Positions 15,147 to 25,733 of a stretch of 64,000 nt of DNA are shown one piece after another. Position numbers and translations under genes: made by a program. Every line of letters begins with the position of its first letter. Position 1 is the stretch's first letter. The stretch covers positions 156,568 through 220,567 of the forward strand of contig NZ_UAWH01000018.1 of NCBI RefSeq assembly GCF_900447045.1, in the 5' to 3' direction. The DNA is from Clostridium paraputrificum (GTDB lineage Bacteria > Bacillota > Clostridia > Clostridiales > Clostridiaceae). The notes under the pieces were generated by a model, which was not told where the DNA came from, made no database searches, and was given only the letters and a program-made list of their open reading frames with translations.

Positions 15147-15968
15147 TTAGAAGCTGCCGCCGCCTCCGCCATGAGTACTTCCACTGCTACTAGTATGAGT
15201 TGTACTATGACTTGAATTATTAGATTGCTTTTGAATCTTTCTTCTAGTGGTATTTTCTCCAACAAATATATCTTGCTTATTAGTTAAGGAGAAAGATCCT
15301 TTATCTTCGTAAGTTCTATTGTTAACAGTAACATTTCGCTTAGATTTTAATGTAACTACTAATGTAACTAATAGTGATATTATTAAAGCAATAGCATAAG
15401 TAGCTGGAGATATAATTTTCTCTTTTAATCTACTAGAAAAAGAAGGTGGAGTAGAGTTCTCTTCAATACTTAAATCCTCATCATCAGTAACTACTCCTTT
15501 AGTACCATAGTAATCAATGCTTTCTAGGAATTTGCTACTAGCACCTTCATAATCTCCATCTGATAAATAAGGTGTTATATCATTTATCATAGTATCTATT
15601 CTAGTATCACTAAATATATTAATTGCCTTTCCTGTTGTAGAAATCCAAATTTCTCTAGCATCCATATTTACTAATAGTAAAACACCTGATTTTTCGGAAT
15701 CAAAACCATAATTATTATAATCATAAAAATCATCTGCATACTCCATTGAAGTTTTACCCTCTGTATTATCAGTAATAACTATTACTGTGTCTAAATTATA
15801 TTTATTTGCAATTTCATCAATACTACCTTGTAATTGTTGAACTTCAGGTTCTGATAAATAATTTAAATAGTCCTTTATATTTTTAGTTTCAGTTGCCTTA
15901 ACATTAATGGGTGATAAAGTTATTAAAAATATAAATAAACAAATAAGTGATTTAAATTTTCTAGACAA
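15147..15968 (-). CDS. TPM-domain secreted or membrane protein (YdjH/YgcG-like)
   Basis: The product is 273 residues from a TTG at 15968, chosen because GGAGGTG lies 6 bp upstream and the protein then begins with a clean signal sequence (LSRKFKSLICLFIFLITLSPINVKA). An upstream ATG at 15989 would add seven residues and has no ribosome site. Residues about 38-150 are a TPM domain (YLNYLSEPEVQQLQGSIDEIANKY...VLLLVNMDAREIWISTTG). A membrane helix lies at about 188-208, and the tail ends in Ser/His repeats and GGGGGSF. It overlaps the upstream zinc-ribbon gene by 8 bp. TPM proteins act at the cell envelope; their exact role is debated. Confidence 0.8.
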   Translation of the reverse strand: MSRKFKSLICLFIFLITLSPINVKATETKNIKDYLNYLSEPEVQQLQGSIDEIANKYNLDTVIVITDNTEGKTSMEYADDFYDYNNYGFDSEKSGVLLLVNMDAREIWISTTGKAINIFSDTRIDTMINDITPYLSDGDYEGASSKFLESIDYYGTKGVVTDDEDLSIEENSTPPSFSSRLKEKIISPATYAIALIISLLVTLVVTLKSKRNVTVNNRTYEDKGSFSLTNKQDIFVGENTTRRKIQKQSNNSSHSTTHTSSSGSTHGGGGGSF

Positions 15969-16995
15969 TTGCAGCACCTCCAAACACAATAATTAACCAA
16001 GTTATTATAAATATAATTGATGCATATTTAATTTGACTGCCATGATCAGTAGGAGCTTCACCTATAACTTTCCCAGTTTGTCCATTTATAATAAATTCAT
16101 ATTTTTTACCTTTGTACTCATTAACTAGTAAATAAATTGGTAACATAGCATAACTATAATCAGTTTTAGTTATGGTAACTCTATTAGAGTTTGGGTTAAA
16201 AGTGCTATAACCAGATACTGTTTCAGCTAATCTAGAGCTTAGATATTTTTCAACTTTCTTACTTGCAACGTCTTTTGCTTCTGTTGCATCTACATTATAT
16301 TTTTCAGCCATAAATCCAGACATATATTTTATAGAGAAATCTGTTAGTTCACCATAATTATATGGCTCTATTTCCTCCATTAAGTAATCATCTAATTTTT
16401 TTAGTCCATCTACAGGTATTCCGTTATATTTAGAAGTACATTCCCTTATAATATTATAGTACTTAGTTTTTGTATAATTGTAATCACCATCTGACCAAGA
16501 ATGAACTTTTGTACCTTTACCACTAAGTTCTCCTCTTACATTATTATCAAATAACCAAAAAGGCACATATATACCAGTGATTTTTTCAATACATTTCTTT
16601 TCCTTAAACCCTTTAGGGGCAAATTTCTTTTTCTTAATCCAAGCTCTATAGATTTCTTGAGCCTTTTCTTTACCTATTTTAAATGGGATAACACTTTTGG
16701 GTGCGAATTTTCCAGAAAATCTAGTTTTTATTATAGAGTGACTTCTACAATAAATACAAAATGTTGCTGCTGTTGTATCATCTGCTATTAATTCTGCACC
16801 ACAATTTGTACAAGTATAACTATCTAAATCACCTATATGTTCTTCAGTATGACTGGTATTTTCCTTAGTTATAGCATCAACTTCATCTTCATTAAATTCA
16901 CTAAAGCAGTAATTACATTTCCATTTTTGAATTTCAGGATTAAATTCTAATCCTGCATTACAATTAGGACAATTATATTCAGTTATAGTACTCAT
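15961..16995 (-). CDS. Zinc-ribbon membrane protein, YdjG-like (TFIIB-type zinc ribbon)
   Basis: The product is 344 residues from the ATG at 16995, preceded by GGAGGAG. A frame extension to 17034 has no ribosome site. Two zinc ribbons stand at the N-terminus (CPNC...CNYC and CTNC...CIYC). A long soluble middle follows, with 'FAPKSVIPFKIGKEKAQEIYRAWIKKKKFAPKGFK' and 'GIYVPFWLFD'. A C-terminal membrane helix (IKYASIIFIITWLIIVFGG) closes it. The pairing with a TPM protein repeats the ydjG-ydjH order of the Bacillus subtilis ydjFGHI envelope-stress operon. Here no pspA-like ydjF is adjacent, so it may use a PspA encoded elsewhere or none. Confidence 0.75.
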   Translation of the reverse strand: MSTITEYNCPNCNAGLEFNPEIQKWKCNYCFSEFNEDEVDAITKENTSHTEEHIGDLDSYTCTNCGAELIADDTTAATFCIYCRSHSIIKTRFSGKFAPKSVIPFKIGKEKAQEIYRAWIKKKKFAPKGFKEKKCIEKITGIYVPFWLFDNNVRGELSGKGTKVHSWSDGDYNYTKTKYYNIIRECTSKYNGIPVDGLKKLDDYLMEEIEPYNYGELTDFSIKYMSGFMAEKYNVDATEAKDVASKKVEKYLSSRLAETVSGYSTFNPNSNRVTITKTDYSYAMLPIYLLVNEYKGKKYEFIINGQTGKVIGEAPTDHGSQIKYASIIFIITWLIIVFGGAAIV

Positions 16996-17117
16996 ATTTT
17001 CTCCTCCGATAAAATAATCCATAGTATATTCCATACAAATGGTATCATAATCTTATATGTGGTGTAAATTGAAATTAGGACTATTGTATGAACTTAAAAA
17101 ATATTTTAATAAAAGTA

Positions 17118-17146
17118 TTGACAAGCTATCAAAAACTTGTTATCGT
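17118..17146 (+). promoter_or_regulatory. Promoter of the licT-bgl operon
   Basis: TTGACA (17118-17123), a 17-bp spacer, then TATCGT (17141-17146) with an upstream TG giving an extended -10. The start near 17153 places the RAT hairpin at the very 5' end of the message. Confidence 0.7.
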
Positions 17147-17155
17147 ATACATTGT

Positions 17156-17240
17156 AAGGACTGTTACTGATTCGATCAGGCATGACCAAAAATTAATGTG
17201 ATTATCTATGGGTGATTATATTAATCTTTGGTCATTTTTT
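17156..17240 (+). promoter_or_regulatory. LicT/BglG antiterminator target (RAT) and overlapping terminator, copy 1
   Basis: AGGACTGTTACTG and ATCAGGCATGACC form the imperfect RAT hairpin bound by BglG-family proteins. Its 3' side overlaps TGACCAAA, which alternatively pairs with TTTGGTCA (17227-17234) to make a terminator followed by six T. Without activated LicT the message would stop here; with it, transcription enters licT. Confidence 0.9.
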
Positions 17241-17275
17241 ATTTTCAAATATAACAAGGGATGGAGATAATAAAG

Positions 17276-18106
17276 ATGAAGATAATTAAAAAGTTAAATA
17301 ATAATGTTGTTTTAGCTTTAAATGATAAAGATGAAGAAATCATTGTTGTTGGAAAGGGATTAGGTTTCCGTAAGACACCATATGTTTTAGAGGATTTATC
17401 ATTAATTGAAAAGAAGTATGTAATTCCTGAAAACACAAAGGCTTTTGATATATTAGATTCTATCCCTAATGAAGTGATCAAAGTAACAGAAATGATTATG
17501 AGATATGGATATAAAGAACTTAATATAGGATTTAGTCCAGATATCTTATTAGCCTTATCAGATCATATTAATTTTGCTATTCAAAGAAATAAAGAAGGGA
17601 TAGAAATGAGAAACCCACTTCAGTGGGAAATAAAACATCTTTACCCTAAAGAGTATACTATAGGAAATAATTCTTTAGATATTATTGAAAAAGAATTGGG
17701 TATTAGACTTCATAAAAATGAAGCTGCATTTATAGCATTACATTTTATAAATGCTCAACTGGGTAAGCATGATATGACTGAAACAACCAAGATAACAAGT
17801 ATAATGGGAGAAATCCTTAGTTTAATAAAGTATAAATTCAAAATAGAGTTTGATGAAGATTCATTTGAATTTACAAGGTTTGTAACTCATATAAGATACT
17901 TTATAATGAGGCAGGTAAATAATAAGCCATTAGAAAATGAAAATAGTGATATGTTTACTCTTATGCAAGATAAACTGACTGAAGAGTTAGAGTGTGTTGA
18001 TATGATAGAGAAACATTTAAATAAAAATTATGGATGGAAGTGTACAAATGATGAAAAATTATATTTGATGCTTCATATTCAAAGAATAAGAAAACAAAAT
18101 AACTAG
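17276..18106 (+). CDS. licT: BglG/LicT-family transcriptional antiterminator
   Basis: The product is 276 residues from ATG 17276, which gives the family N-terminus 'MKIIKKLNNNVVLALND'; the ATG at 17261 is less fitting. Residues 1-55 are the RNA-binding CAT domain. PRD1 spans about 65-170 (with 'ALSDHINFAIQR') and PRD2 about 171-276 ('FVTHIRYFIMR' and 'LMLHIQRI'); the conserved histidines are phosphorylated by PTS proteins. Substrate uptake should dephosphorylate PRD1 and allow RAT binding. It is flanked by two almost identical RAT/terminators, so it controls its own gene and the downstream bglP operon. Confidence 0.93.
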   Translation: MKIIKKLNNNVVLALNDKDEEIIVVGKGLGFRKTPYVLEDLSLIEKKYVIPENTKAFDILDSIPNEVIKVTEMIMRYGYKELNIGFSPDILLALSDHINFAIQRNKEGIEMRNPLQWEIKHLYPKEYTIGNNSLDIIEKELGIRLHKNEAAFIALHFINAQLGKHDMTETTKITSIMGEILSLIKYKFKIEFDEDSFEFTRFVTHIRYFIMRQVNNKPLENENSDMFTLMQDKLTEELECVDMIEKHLNKNYGWKCTNDEKLYLMLHIQRIRKQNN

Positions 18107-18195
18107 GACTGTTACTGATTCGATCAGGCATGACCAAAAATTAATGTGATTGTATAGCTATAACTACAATTATGTTAGTCTTTGGTCATTTCTAT
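18105..18195 (+). promoter_or_regulatory. RAT and terminator, copy 2, between licT and bglP
   Basis: The sequence AGGACTGTTACTGATTCGAT...ATGTGATT is identical to copy 1 over about 47 nt, and TTTGGTCA (18181-18188) closes the terminator. It begins inside the licT stop codon. The second switch lets licT be transcribed alone while bglP stays off. Confidence 0.9.
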
Positions 18196-18277
18196 TTTAG
18201 TTTAATAACTAATAAATCAATGCTAGCTAAGATTTAAAGGTTTTAAATATATATTTTAAACAAAGGTGGAGAGATAC

Positions 18278-20134
18278 ATGAATAATAAAGAATTAGCTCA
18301 AAAGATTCTTGAGTTAAGTGGTGGAGAAAAAAATATTACATATGTTACTCATTGTGCTACTAGATTAAGACTTGTAGTGAAATCTGAAGCAGAAGTAAAT
18401 TTAAAAGCAATAGATAGTTTAGAAGGTGTTTTAAAAGCACAACATAGTGGTGGTCAATTACAAGTTGTAATTGGAGCTAAGGTAAACAAGATTTATGATG
18501 AATTCACTAAGCTTGGAAGCTTTACAAATAATAATGAATCTGATATGCCAAAGGTAAAGAAAAATCCAGTCAATGCCTTTATTGAAACTATTTCAGGAAT
18601 ATTTACTCCAATACTTCCAGCACTAGTTGGATGTGGTATGATGAAGTGTTTATCATCACTAATGACATCAACAGGTATGGTAGATCCTTCTACAGGTTTT
18701 ATTACAGTATTTAATATGATAGCTGACTGCGTATTTTATTTTATGCCATTCTTCTTAGCTGTAAGTGCAGCAAGAAAATTTAAAACTAATGAATATTTAG
18801 CAATAGCTTTAGCAGGATGTTTATTACACCCAACAATTTTAGATGCTGCAGGTAAAATTGCTGAAACTGGTATTGATAAAATAGACTTTTTAGGATTACC
18901 TATTTTATTAGTTAAGTATACTTCAACAGTAATACCAATAATTTTATCAGTATGGCTTTTAAGTTATGTTTATAAGTTTGTTGAAAAGATAGTTCCAGAT
19001 TTACTTAAGGTATTACTTGTTCCAATGATAACTTTATTAATTATGGTTCCAGTTCAATTGATAGCAATAGGACCATTTGGTTCATATGTAGGTACATGGA
19101 TAGCTGAAGGATTAAACATATTGTTTGCAAAAAGTGGAATTGTTGCAGGTGCTTTATTAGGATTCTTTAGACCTATACTTGTTATGTTTGGTATGCACTA
19201 CTCAATTATGCCAATGCAAATTCAACAAGTTGCAGAAACAGGAGTTACTGTATTAACTGCAAGTGCTTTAGCAGCTAATCTTGCACAAGCAGGTGCAGCA
19301 TTTGGGGTATTCTTAAAGACTAGAAATAAGACTATGAAGGCAGCAGCAGGTTCAAGTTCTCTAACAGCTCTTTTTGGTATTACAGAACCAGCTATTTATG
19401 GTGTTACTTTAAGATATAAGAAACCTTTCTTTGCTGGATGTTTAGCAGCAGGTTTAGTAAGTGGATTCTTTGGATTAGTAAATGCAAATGCAAATGCTAT
19501 TGCTCTTCCTGGTATTTTATCACTTTCAACTTATAATGCTGATAGATATATTTACATCATAATTGGAGTTGTAGCAGCATTTGTGTTAGGATGTGTATTT
19601 ACACTTATTGCAGGGGTTGACGATTTTGTAATGGGTGAAGATAAGAAAGTAGAAGCTAAAGAAGAAACTGTAGTTTCTAATGAAGGAATTATTGTAAAGA
19701 GCCCAGTTGAAGGGACAGTTAAAGATTTAGCAGAAGTTAATGATAATGTGTTTGCAGAAGGTTTAATGGGAAAAGGAATTGCAATTGAACCTAAGGTTGG
19801 TAAAGTTGTAGCTCCATTTGATGGGATAGTAGAAGCTATTTTTAAAACAAATCATGCTATTGGTTTAAAATCTAAGGATGGTGCAGAAGTTTTAATTCAC
19901 ATTGGATTAGATACTGTAAATTTAGAAGGTAACCATTTTAAGAGTCATATAGAAAAAGGTCAAGCTATAAAAGCAGGAGACCTGTTAGTAGAATTTGATA
20001 TAGATGCAATTAAGAAAGAAGGATATGATGTTATAACTCCAGTTATAATAACAAACTCTGATAACTTTAAGGATGTTATGGCAGTAAAAAATGGTGAAGT
20101 AACAAATAAAGATGATTTATTAAATTTAATATAA
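18278..20134 (+). CDS. bglP: Beta-glucoside PTS transporter IIBCA
   Basis: The product is 618 residues from ATG 18278; the in-frame GTG at 18266 is inside the AAAGGTGGAG ribosome site. Order of domains: IIB (1-85) with phosphocysteine Cys26 in 'THCATRLRL'; membrane IIC (about 105-455) with 'LFGITEPAIYGV'; IIA (about 475-618) with the phosphohistidine at His541 in 'LIHIGLDTV' and a supporting His in 'NHAIGL'. It takes up and phosphorylates aryl-beta-glucosides or cellobiose/gentiobiose-like sugars at C6 and also sets the phosphorylation state of LicT. A GH1 enzyme follows 22 bp downstream. Confidence 0.93.
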   Translation: MNNKELAQKILELSGGEKNITYVTHCATRLRLVVKSEAEVNLKAIDSLEGVLKAQHSGGQLQVVIGAKVNKIYDEFTKLGSFTNNNESDMPKVKKNPVNAFIETISGIFTPILPALVGCGMMKCLSSLMTSTGMVDPSTGFITVFNMIADCVFYFMPFFLAVSAARKFKTNEYLAIALAGCLLHPTILDAAGKIAETGIDKIDFLGLPILLVKYTSTVIPIILSVWLLSYVYKFVEKIVPDLLKVLLVPMITLLIMVPVQLIAIGPFGSYVGTWIAEGLNILFAKSGIVAGALLGFFRPILVMFGMHYSIMPMQIQQVAETGVTVLTASALAANLAQAGAAFGVFLKTRNKTMKAAAGSSSLTALFGITEPAIYGVTLRYKKPFFAGCLAAGLVSGFFGLVNANANAIALPGILSLSTYNADRYIYIIIGVVAAFVLGCVFTLIAGVDDFVMGEDKKVEAKEETVVSNEGIIVKSPVEGTVKDLAEVNDNVFAEGLMGKGIAIEPKVGKVVAPFDGIVEAIFKTNHAIGLKSKDGAEVLIHIGLDTVNLEGNHFKSHIEKGQAIKAGDLLVEFDIDAIKKEGYDVITPVIITNSDNFKDVMAVKNGEVTNKDDLLNLI

Positions 20135-20150
20135 GTAGTAAAAGAGGTAG

Positions 20151-21611
<1,461 letters not shown>

Positions 21612-21614
21612 TAT

Positions 21615-22541
21615 ATGAAAATACTAAAGAGTATTAGGAAAGTACCAGGGGGACTGCTTATAGTTCCCATGATACTTACCGCAATAATTAACACTTTCTT
21701 TCCTAATATCTTTCAAATAGGGAATCCAACTACAGCACTTTTTACTAATAAAAGTACTATGGTTTTAATAGGTCTTATGCTATTTGCTTCTGGTACTCAA
21801 TTTAGTATAAGAAATATAGTAGATGTTATAAAAAGAGCTGGATTATTATGTGTTGGAAAGTTGATAATATCATATATTATTGGACTATTAGTAATTAAAG
21901 TTTTTGGAATAGAAGGAGTCTTTGGAATATCAGCAGTTGCAATTATTGCTACAGTAACAAGCTGTAATCCAGGTTTATACCTAGCTTTAGTTAATGATTA
22001 TGGAGATGAAATAGATGGAGCCGCTTTTGGATTTTTAAATCTAATAGTGGTACCTGCAGTTCCAATAATGATATTAAGTTCAGCTAATGGACAAGGAATA
22101 GATTTAAAAACAATAATAGCAAATCTATTTCCATTTATATTAGGAATGATTTTAGGAAATTTAGATAGTGATTTTAAGAAACTTTATGCACCTGCTACAA
22201 TAATACTACTACCTTTTATGGGAATATGTTTTGGTAGTAGCATAAATATTATGGTAGCTTTAAAATCAGGAGTATCAGGAATAGTTCTTACAGCATTATT
22301 CTATTTAGTATGTTTATTTCCTCTATTAATATTAGATAGAAAGGTTGGAAAACGCCCTGGTTATGCAGCTATTGCAATGTCATCTGTAGCAGGGTTATCT
22401 ATTTCAGTACCATCTTTGGCTGCTGAGATGAGTAAAGTATATCTTCCTTCTATGGATGTTGCAATGTCTCAGATAGCACTAGCATCAATAATAACAAGTG
22501 TAATAACTCCTACAATAATTAAATATGTAATTAATAAATAA
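21615..22541 (+). CDS. KdgT-family 2-keto-3-deoxygluconate permease-like transporter
   Basis: This 308-residue protein has about ten membrane segments and a KdgT-family N-terminus ('KVPGGLLIVPMILTAIINTFFPN'). The signatures 'TVTSCNPGLYLALVNDYGD' and 'GFLNLIVVPAVPIMIL' are also present. KdgT imports 2-keto-3-deoxygluconate with protons. It starts 3 bp after the GH1 stop, with GGAGAAGAG inside that gene, so it is the last gene of the bgl operon. No KDG kinase or aldolase is nearby. It may handle the aglycone or acid released by the GH1 enzyme, or export it (inference). Confidence 0.8.
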   Translation: MKILKSIRKVPGGLLIVPMILTAIINTFFPNIFQIGNPTTALFTNKSTMVLIGLMLFASGTQFSIRNIVDVIKRAGLLCVGKLIISYIIGLLVIKVFGIEGVFGISAVAIIATVTSCNPGLYLALVNDYGDEIDGAAFGFLNLIVVPAVPIMILSSANGQGIDLKTIIANLFPFILGMILGNLDSDFKKLYAPATIILLPFMGICFGSSINIMVALKSGVSGIVLTALFYLVCLFPLLILDRKVGKRPGYAAIAMSSVAGLSISVPSLAAEMSKVYLPSMDVAMSQIALASIITSVITPTIIKYVINK

Positions 22542-22572
22542 CAGATACCTTTATTGGGGTATCTGTTTTTTT
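22540..22572 (+). terminator. Terminator of the bgl operon
   Basis: AACAGATACC and GGTATCTGTT (10-bp stem) with a T7 tract. It begins at the KdgT stop codon. Confidence 0.9.
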
Positions 22573-22962
22573 AATCGCAATATTAGCGTTATTCTTTTTT
22601 ATAATTTCGGTAGAGATAGTATTACTACACTTTAAGAGGGAGGCAGAAGCAGAAATTTTGTTGCGTTTAATATTTTATCAATAAAGGCTAATACAGAAAT
22701 AGTATTATTTAATAAATTATAATACTTGTAACTTTGTTGTTGGAATATAACACAAGGGTTTAGAGATAAATATATAAATATGGTAAAATAAAACAAAAAA
22801 ACTTTGTTTAGTTGTTACCAAATATGAGTGAAGAAAACTAGACAAACTATATAACTAATAGTGATATAGTAGCAGAAGTTAAATTAACTTATATTACATA
22901 TGAATAATAGAAACTTATATTTATGATAAGAAGAAAAAAATTATATGGGAGGATATTTTTTT
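22573..22962. other. Intergenic stretch without recognised features
   Basis: This A+T-rich region has many stops in all frames. I see no hairpin with a T tract, no consensus promoter pair and no ribosome site except GGGAGG (22947-22952), which serves the following gene. Confidence 0.5.
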
Positions 22963-23334
22963 ATGGATAAAGAGATGTGGAGGTTTTTCAGAAGGCTTTT
23001 TATTTTTATATTTTTGATATTATCTATATTAATAATTTTTAATAAAACTCATTTAAAGACATTAAAAAGTGAAACAAATAACCAAGTTATAATTTACTAT
23101 AAAGATGCCTTTTTGTTTGGATCAACAGGAATAAAAGTATACTATAAAAAGGATTCTATGATATTTGAAAAGAAGCTTTTTTCTACAAGTCTAGAAAATG
23201 ATGGCGCACATCCTACTGAAGATTCAGTACGATATTCTTGGAAGGATAACGTCTGTTCAATTTCATTAATTAGCTCAGAAGGTAAATCTAAGTATTATCA
23301 GATAATCTTTGATGATGAAGTTACTTATAGATAA
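22963..23334 (+). CDS. Membrane-anchored hypothetical protein
   Basis: The product is 123 residues from ATG 22963, 10 bp after GGGAGG; the ATG at 22945 lies in front of that site. An N-terminal anchor (RRLFIFIFLILSILIIF, about 10-26) is followed by a small extracytoplasmic beta-rich domain (VIIYYKDAFLFGSTGIKVYYKK...) with one cysteine. It is monocistronic and not similar to a family I know. No clear terminator follows before the kinase gene. Confidence 0.55.
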   Translation: MDKEMWRFFRRLFIFIFLILSILIIFNKTHLKTLKSETNNQVIIYYKDAFLFGSTGIKVYYKKDSMIFEKKLFSTSLENDGAHPTEDSVRYSWKDNVCSISLISSEGKSKYYQIIFDDEVTYR

Positions 23335-23590
23335 TAATTAACAAAAAGTAAATATAATTCTACCATATAGTTATTAAGTAAGTATATTTTCTTTGTCATT
23401 ATTTGAAGGAATACTTACCCCTAGTGACCATATCTTTTTAGGTTCATTATTTTCTTTATTAAGTTTAGTGTAAAATTATTTATATTTTTAAATATTCAGA
23501 AAAATATTATGCGTAGTATAAGAAAATATTGTCTATATTTACAGCATAAGTTATGGGTTGTATAATTTTGTATATAAGGGGGATGGTGTT

Positions 23591-25684
23591 ATGGGTAATG
23601 ATATAAGAGAATATAATAGTGATTTTATGATAGAGGAAGAGCTAATAAGCCAATCAATAGATTTTCAAAATATATTTGATAATTTAAAGTGTGGTATTTA
23701 TATAAAAAGAATAGATGGAAAATTAGTATATTTAAATAGATTCTTAAAAGAGTTACTTAAAGATAGCAATTTACATGAAGCTAGAAAAATACATAAGGAG
23801 ATAATAAAAGAAGAAGATTTGAAGGTTATTCATAATGATGAGAATATAAGACGTGAATTTACAATAATTAAAAATGGCAAAGAGATGCAAATGAGCATTG
23901 TTAAAAATAGTTTAAAAGATAAGGAAAAGAATATAATTGGAATCATAGGGGTATTCCAATTATTGCCTATGGAGATGAATATTAGGCGAGAAATTGTAAA
24001 AATGATTAATAGTAATGAACTAGATACCAATTATTTTTCAAACAAGCTCAACTTAAAAAATTCTCTTAACTTTATAGCTTCAAGAATCCAGAATTATATA
24101 GATTGTATAGGTATTAATATATGGCTGTATAATTCTAAAGAAAATCGTATGGAGATGTATGCTAAAGCTGGAGATATTAAGGGTGTAGACTCTATGAAGT
24201 TTAATGATGAAGTTTTTAAATATGAAGATTTAAATCTTTTAGATGATGGGCTTCTTAATAAAAAGGATAAGGAGTATTTAGAAAGAAGAACGGGAGTAAA
24301 AATAAGTGGTAGTCAATTTGCTATGTATAAAATTATCTTAAGAAATAAGATAATAGGTATTTTATGTGTGAAATTTAAGGAGAAGGATAGTTTAATGAAC
24401 ATTCAACATGATTATTTAAAATCTATTTGTTCAGAAATAGCTATCATATATAAAAGTTATGAGATTAATGGGAATATAATAAATGAAAGTAAAGAAAGGT
24501 TTTATATAGAGGAAGAATTAGAGGGCTATATAGAAGCGTCAACAGATCTAATAGCTATTCTTAATAGGAAGGGGAATTTTAAGAAGGTTAACAAAGAATG
24601 GACTAGTGTCTTAGGATGGAGTAGTGATGAACTTTTACAAATGAACTTTTATGATTTAATTGATTCAGATAGTCCAGATAGATTTCAATTGTATAACAGT
24701 AATATAGGGGATAATGGTAAGTCATATAGCTTTACTGATAGATATTTAGCAAAAGATAATTCTTATAAATATTTAAATGTAAGAAGTAAGTATATTGAGA
24801 ATATGGAAGAATACATTATTATTGCCAAGGATATTACAGAGAATGTGACCATAAAAAACAAGTTAAGAGAAATGGAAAAAGAAATTGAAATTGAAAATAT
24901 GAAAAATGACTTTTTTGCTAATATATCACATGAGCTTAAAACACCTATAAATATAATTCTTGGCAGTAGTCAATTAATGGAGTTAAACCATAAAAATAAT
25001 AATATAGAAGAGGAGAAACTTAGAAATTATATTAATATAACAAAGCAAAACTCATATAGGTTACTAAAATTGGTAGGTAATTTTTTGGATATAAGTAAAA
25101 TAGAGGCGGGATTTTATAAAATAGATCCTATAAATATAAATATAGTTAGTGTTGTAGAGGAAATAGCTCAATCTGTTGAACCCTATATGGCATCAAAAAA
25201 AATAGAATTTGTATTTGATACACAAACAGAAGAAGAAATAGTGGCTTGTGATCCTGATAAAATTGAGAGAATAGTATTAAATTTATTATCTAATGCTATA
25301 AAATATACTGATGAAAGTGGAAATATATTAATTAATATAATGTCAAAGGAAAGTGTAGTTGAAATATCAGTAGAGGACACGGGAACAGGAATTCCTAAGG
25401 ATAGAGTTAGGAGTATATTTAATAGGTTTGAACAAGTTGAGGGAACACTTGTTAAGAAAAGAGAAGGGTGTGGAATTGGTCTTGCTCTTGCTAAGAGTTT
25501 AGTAGAAATGCATGGTGGAGAAATATGGGTTGAAAGTGAAGAGGGAGTAGGAAGTAGGTTTATTTTTACTATTCCTAAAAACTTAGTTAAGGATAAAAAG
25601 GAAAAGGTAAGAAATATTTTAGATAACTCAAGTAGAGTAGAAAAGTGTAGAATAGAGTTTTCAGATATATATAATGTTGAATAA
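23591..25684 (+). CDS. Orphan PAS/GAF sensor histidine kinase (paralogue 1)
   Basis: The product is 697 residues from ATG 23591, behind AAGGGGG. No membrane helix is seen, so it is a cytoplasmic sensor. A PAS-like region lies at about 20-120, a GAF-like region at 135-285 and a second PAS at 310-420 (IEASTDLIAILNRKGNFKKVN...VLGWSSDEL). HisKA carries His447 in 'NISHELKTP'. HATPase_c has 'ERIVLNLLSNAIKYT', 'EDTGTGIP' and 'GCGIGLALAKSLVEMHGG'. The tail ends 'CRIEFSDIYNVE'. No response regulator is adjacent. Two paralogues at 36.3 and 59.8 kb share the layout and tail. Clostridial orphan kinases of this kind often phosphorylate Spo0A; that link is inferred. Confidence 0.85.
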   Translation: MGNDIREYNSDFMIEEELISQSIDFQNIFDNLKCGIYIKRIDGKLVYLNRFLKELLKDSNLHEARKIHKEIIKEEDLKVIHNDENIRREFTIIKNGKEMQMSIVKNSLKDKEKNIIGIIGVFQLLPMEMNIRREIVKMINSNELDTNYFSNKLNLKNSLNFIASRIQNYIDCIGINIWLYNSKENRMEMYAKAGDIKGVDSMKFNDEVFKYEDLNLLDDGLLNKKDKEYLERRTGVKISGSQFAMYKIILRNKIIGILCVKFKEKDSLMNIQHDYLKSICSEIAIIYKSYEINGNIINESKERFYIEEELEGYIEASTDLIAILNRKGNFKKVNKEWTSVLGWSSDELLQMNFYDLIDSDSPDRFQLYNSNIGDNGKSYSFTDRYLAKDNSYKYLNVRSKYIENMEEYIIIAKDITENVTIKNKLREMEKEIEIENMKNDFFANISHELKTPINIILGSSQLMELNHKNNNIEEEKLRNYINITKQNSYRLLKLVGNFLDISKIEAGFYKIDPININIVSVVEEIAQSVEPYMASKKIEFVFDTQTEEEIVACDPDKIERIVLNLLSNAIKYTDESGNILINIMSKESVVEISVEDTGTGIPKDRVRSIFNRFEQVEGTLVKKREGCGIGLALAKSLVEMHGGEIWVESEEGVGSRFIFTIPKNLVKDKKEKVRNILDNSSRVEKCRIEFSDIYNVE

Positions 25685-25698
25685 ATATATTATTAATA

Positions 25699-25730
25699 GG
25701 CTGCTTAAGTACTAGTTAAGCAGCCTTGCT
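25699..25730. terminator. Terminator between kinase and AraC genes
   Basis: GGCTGCTTAA and TTAAGCAGCC form a perfect 10-bp stem with a 7-nt loop between two convergent genes. T tracts are short on both sides. Confidence 0.7.
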
Positions 25731-25733
25731 ATA

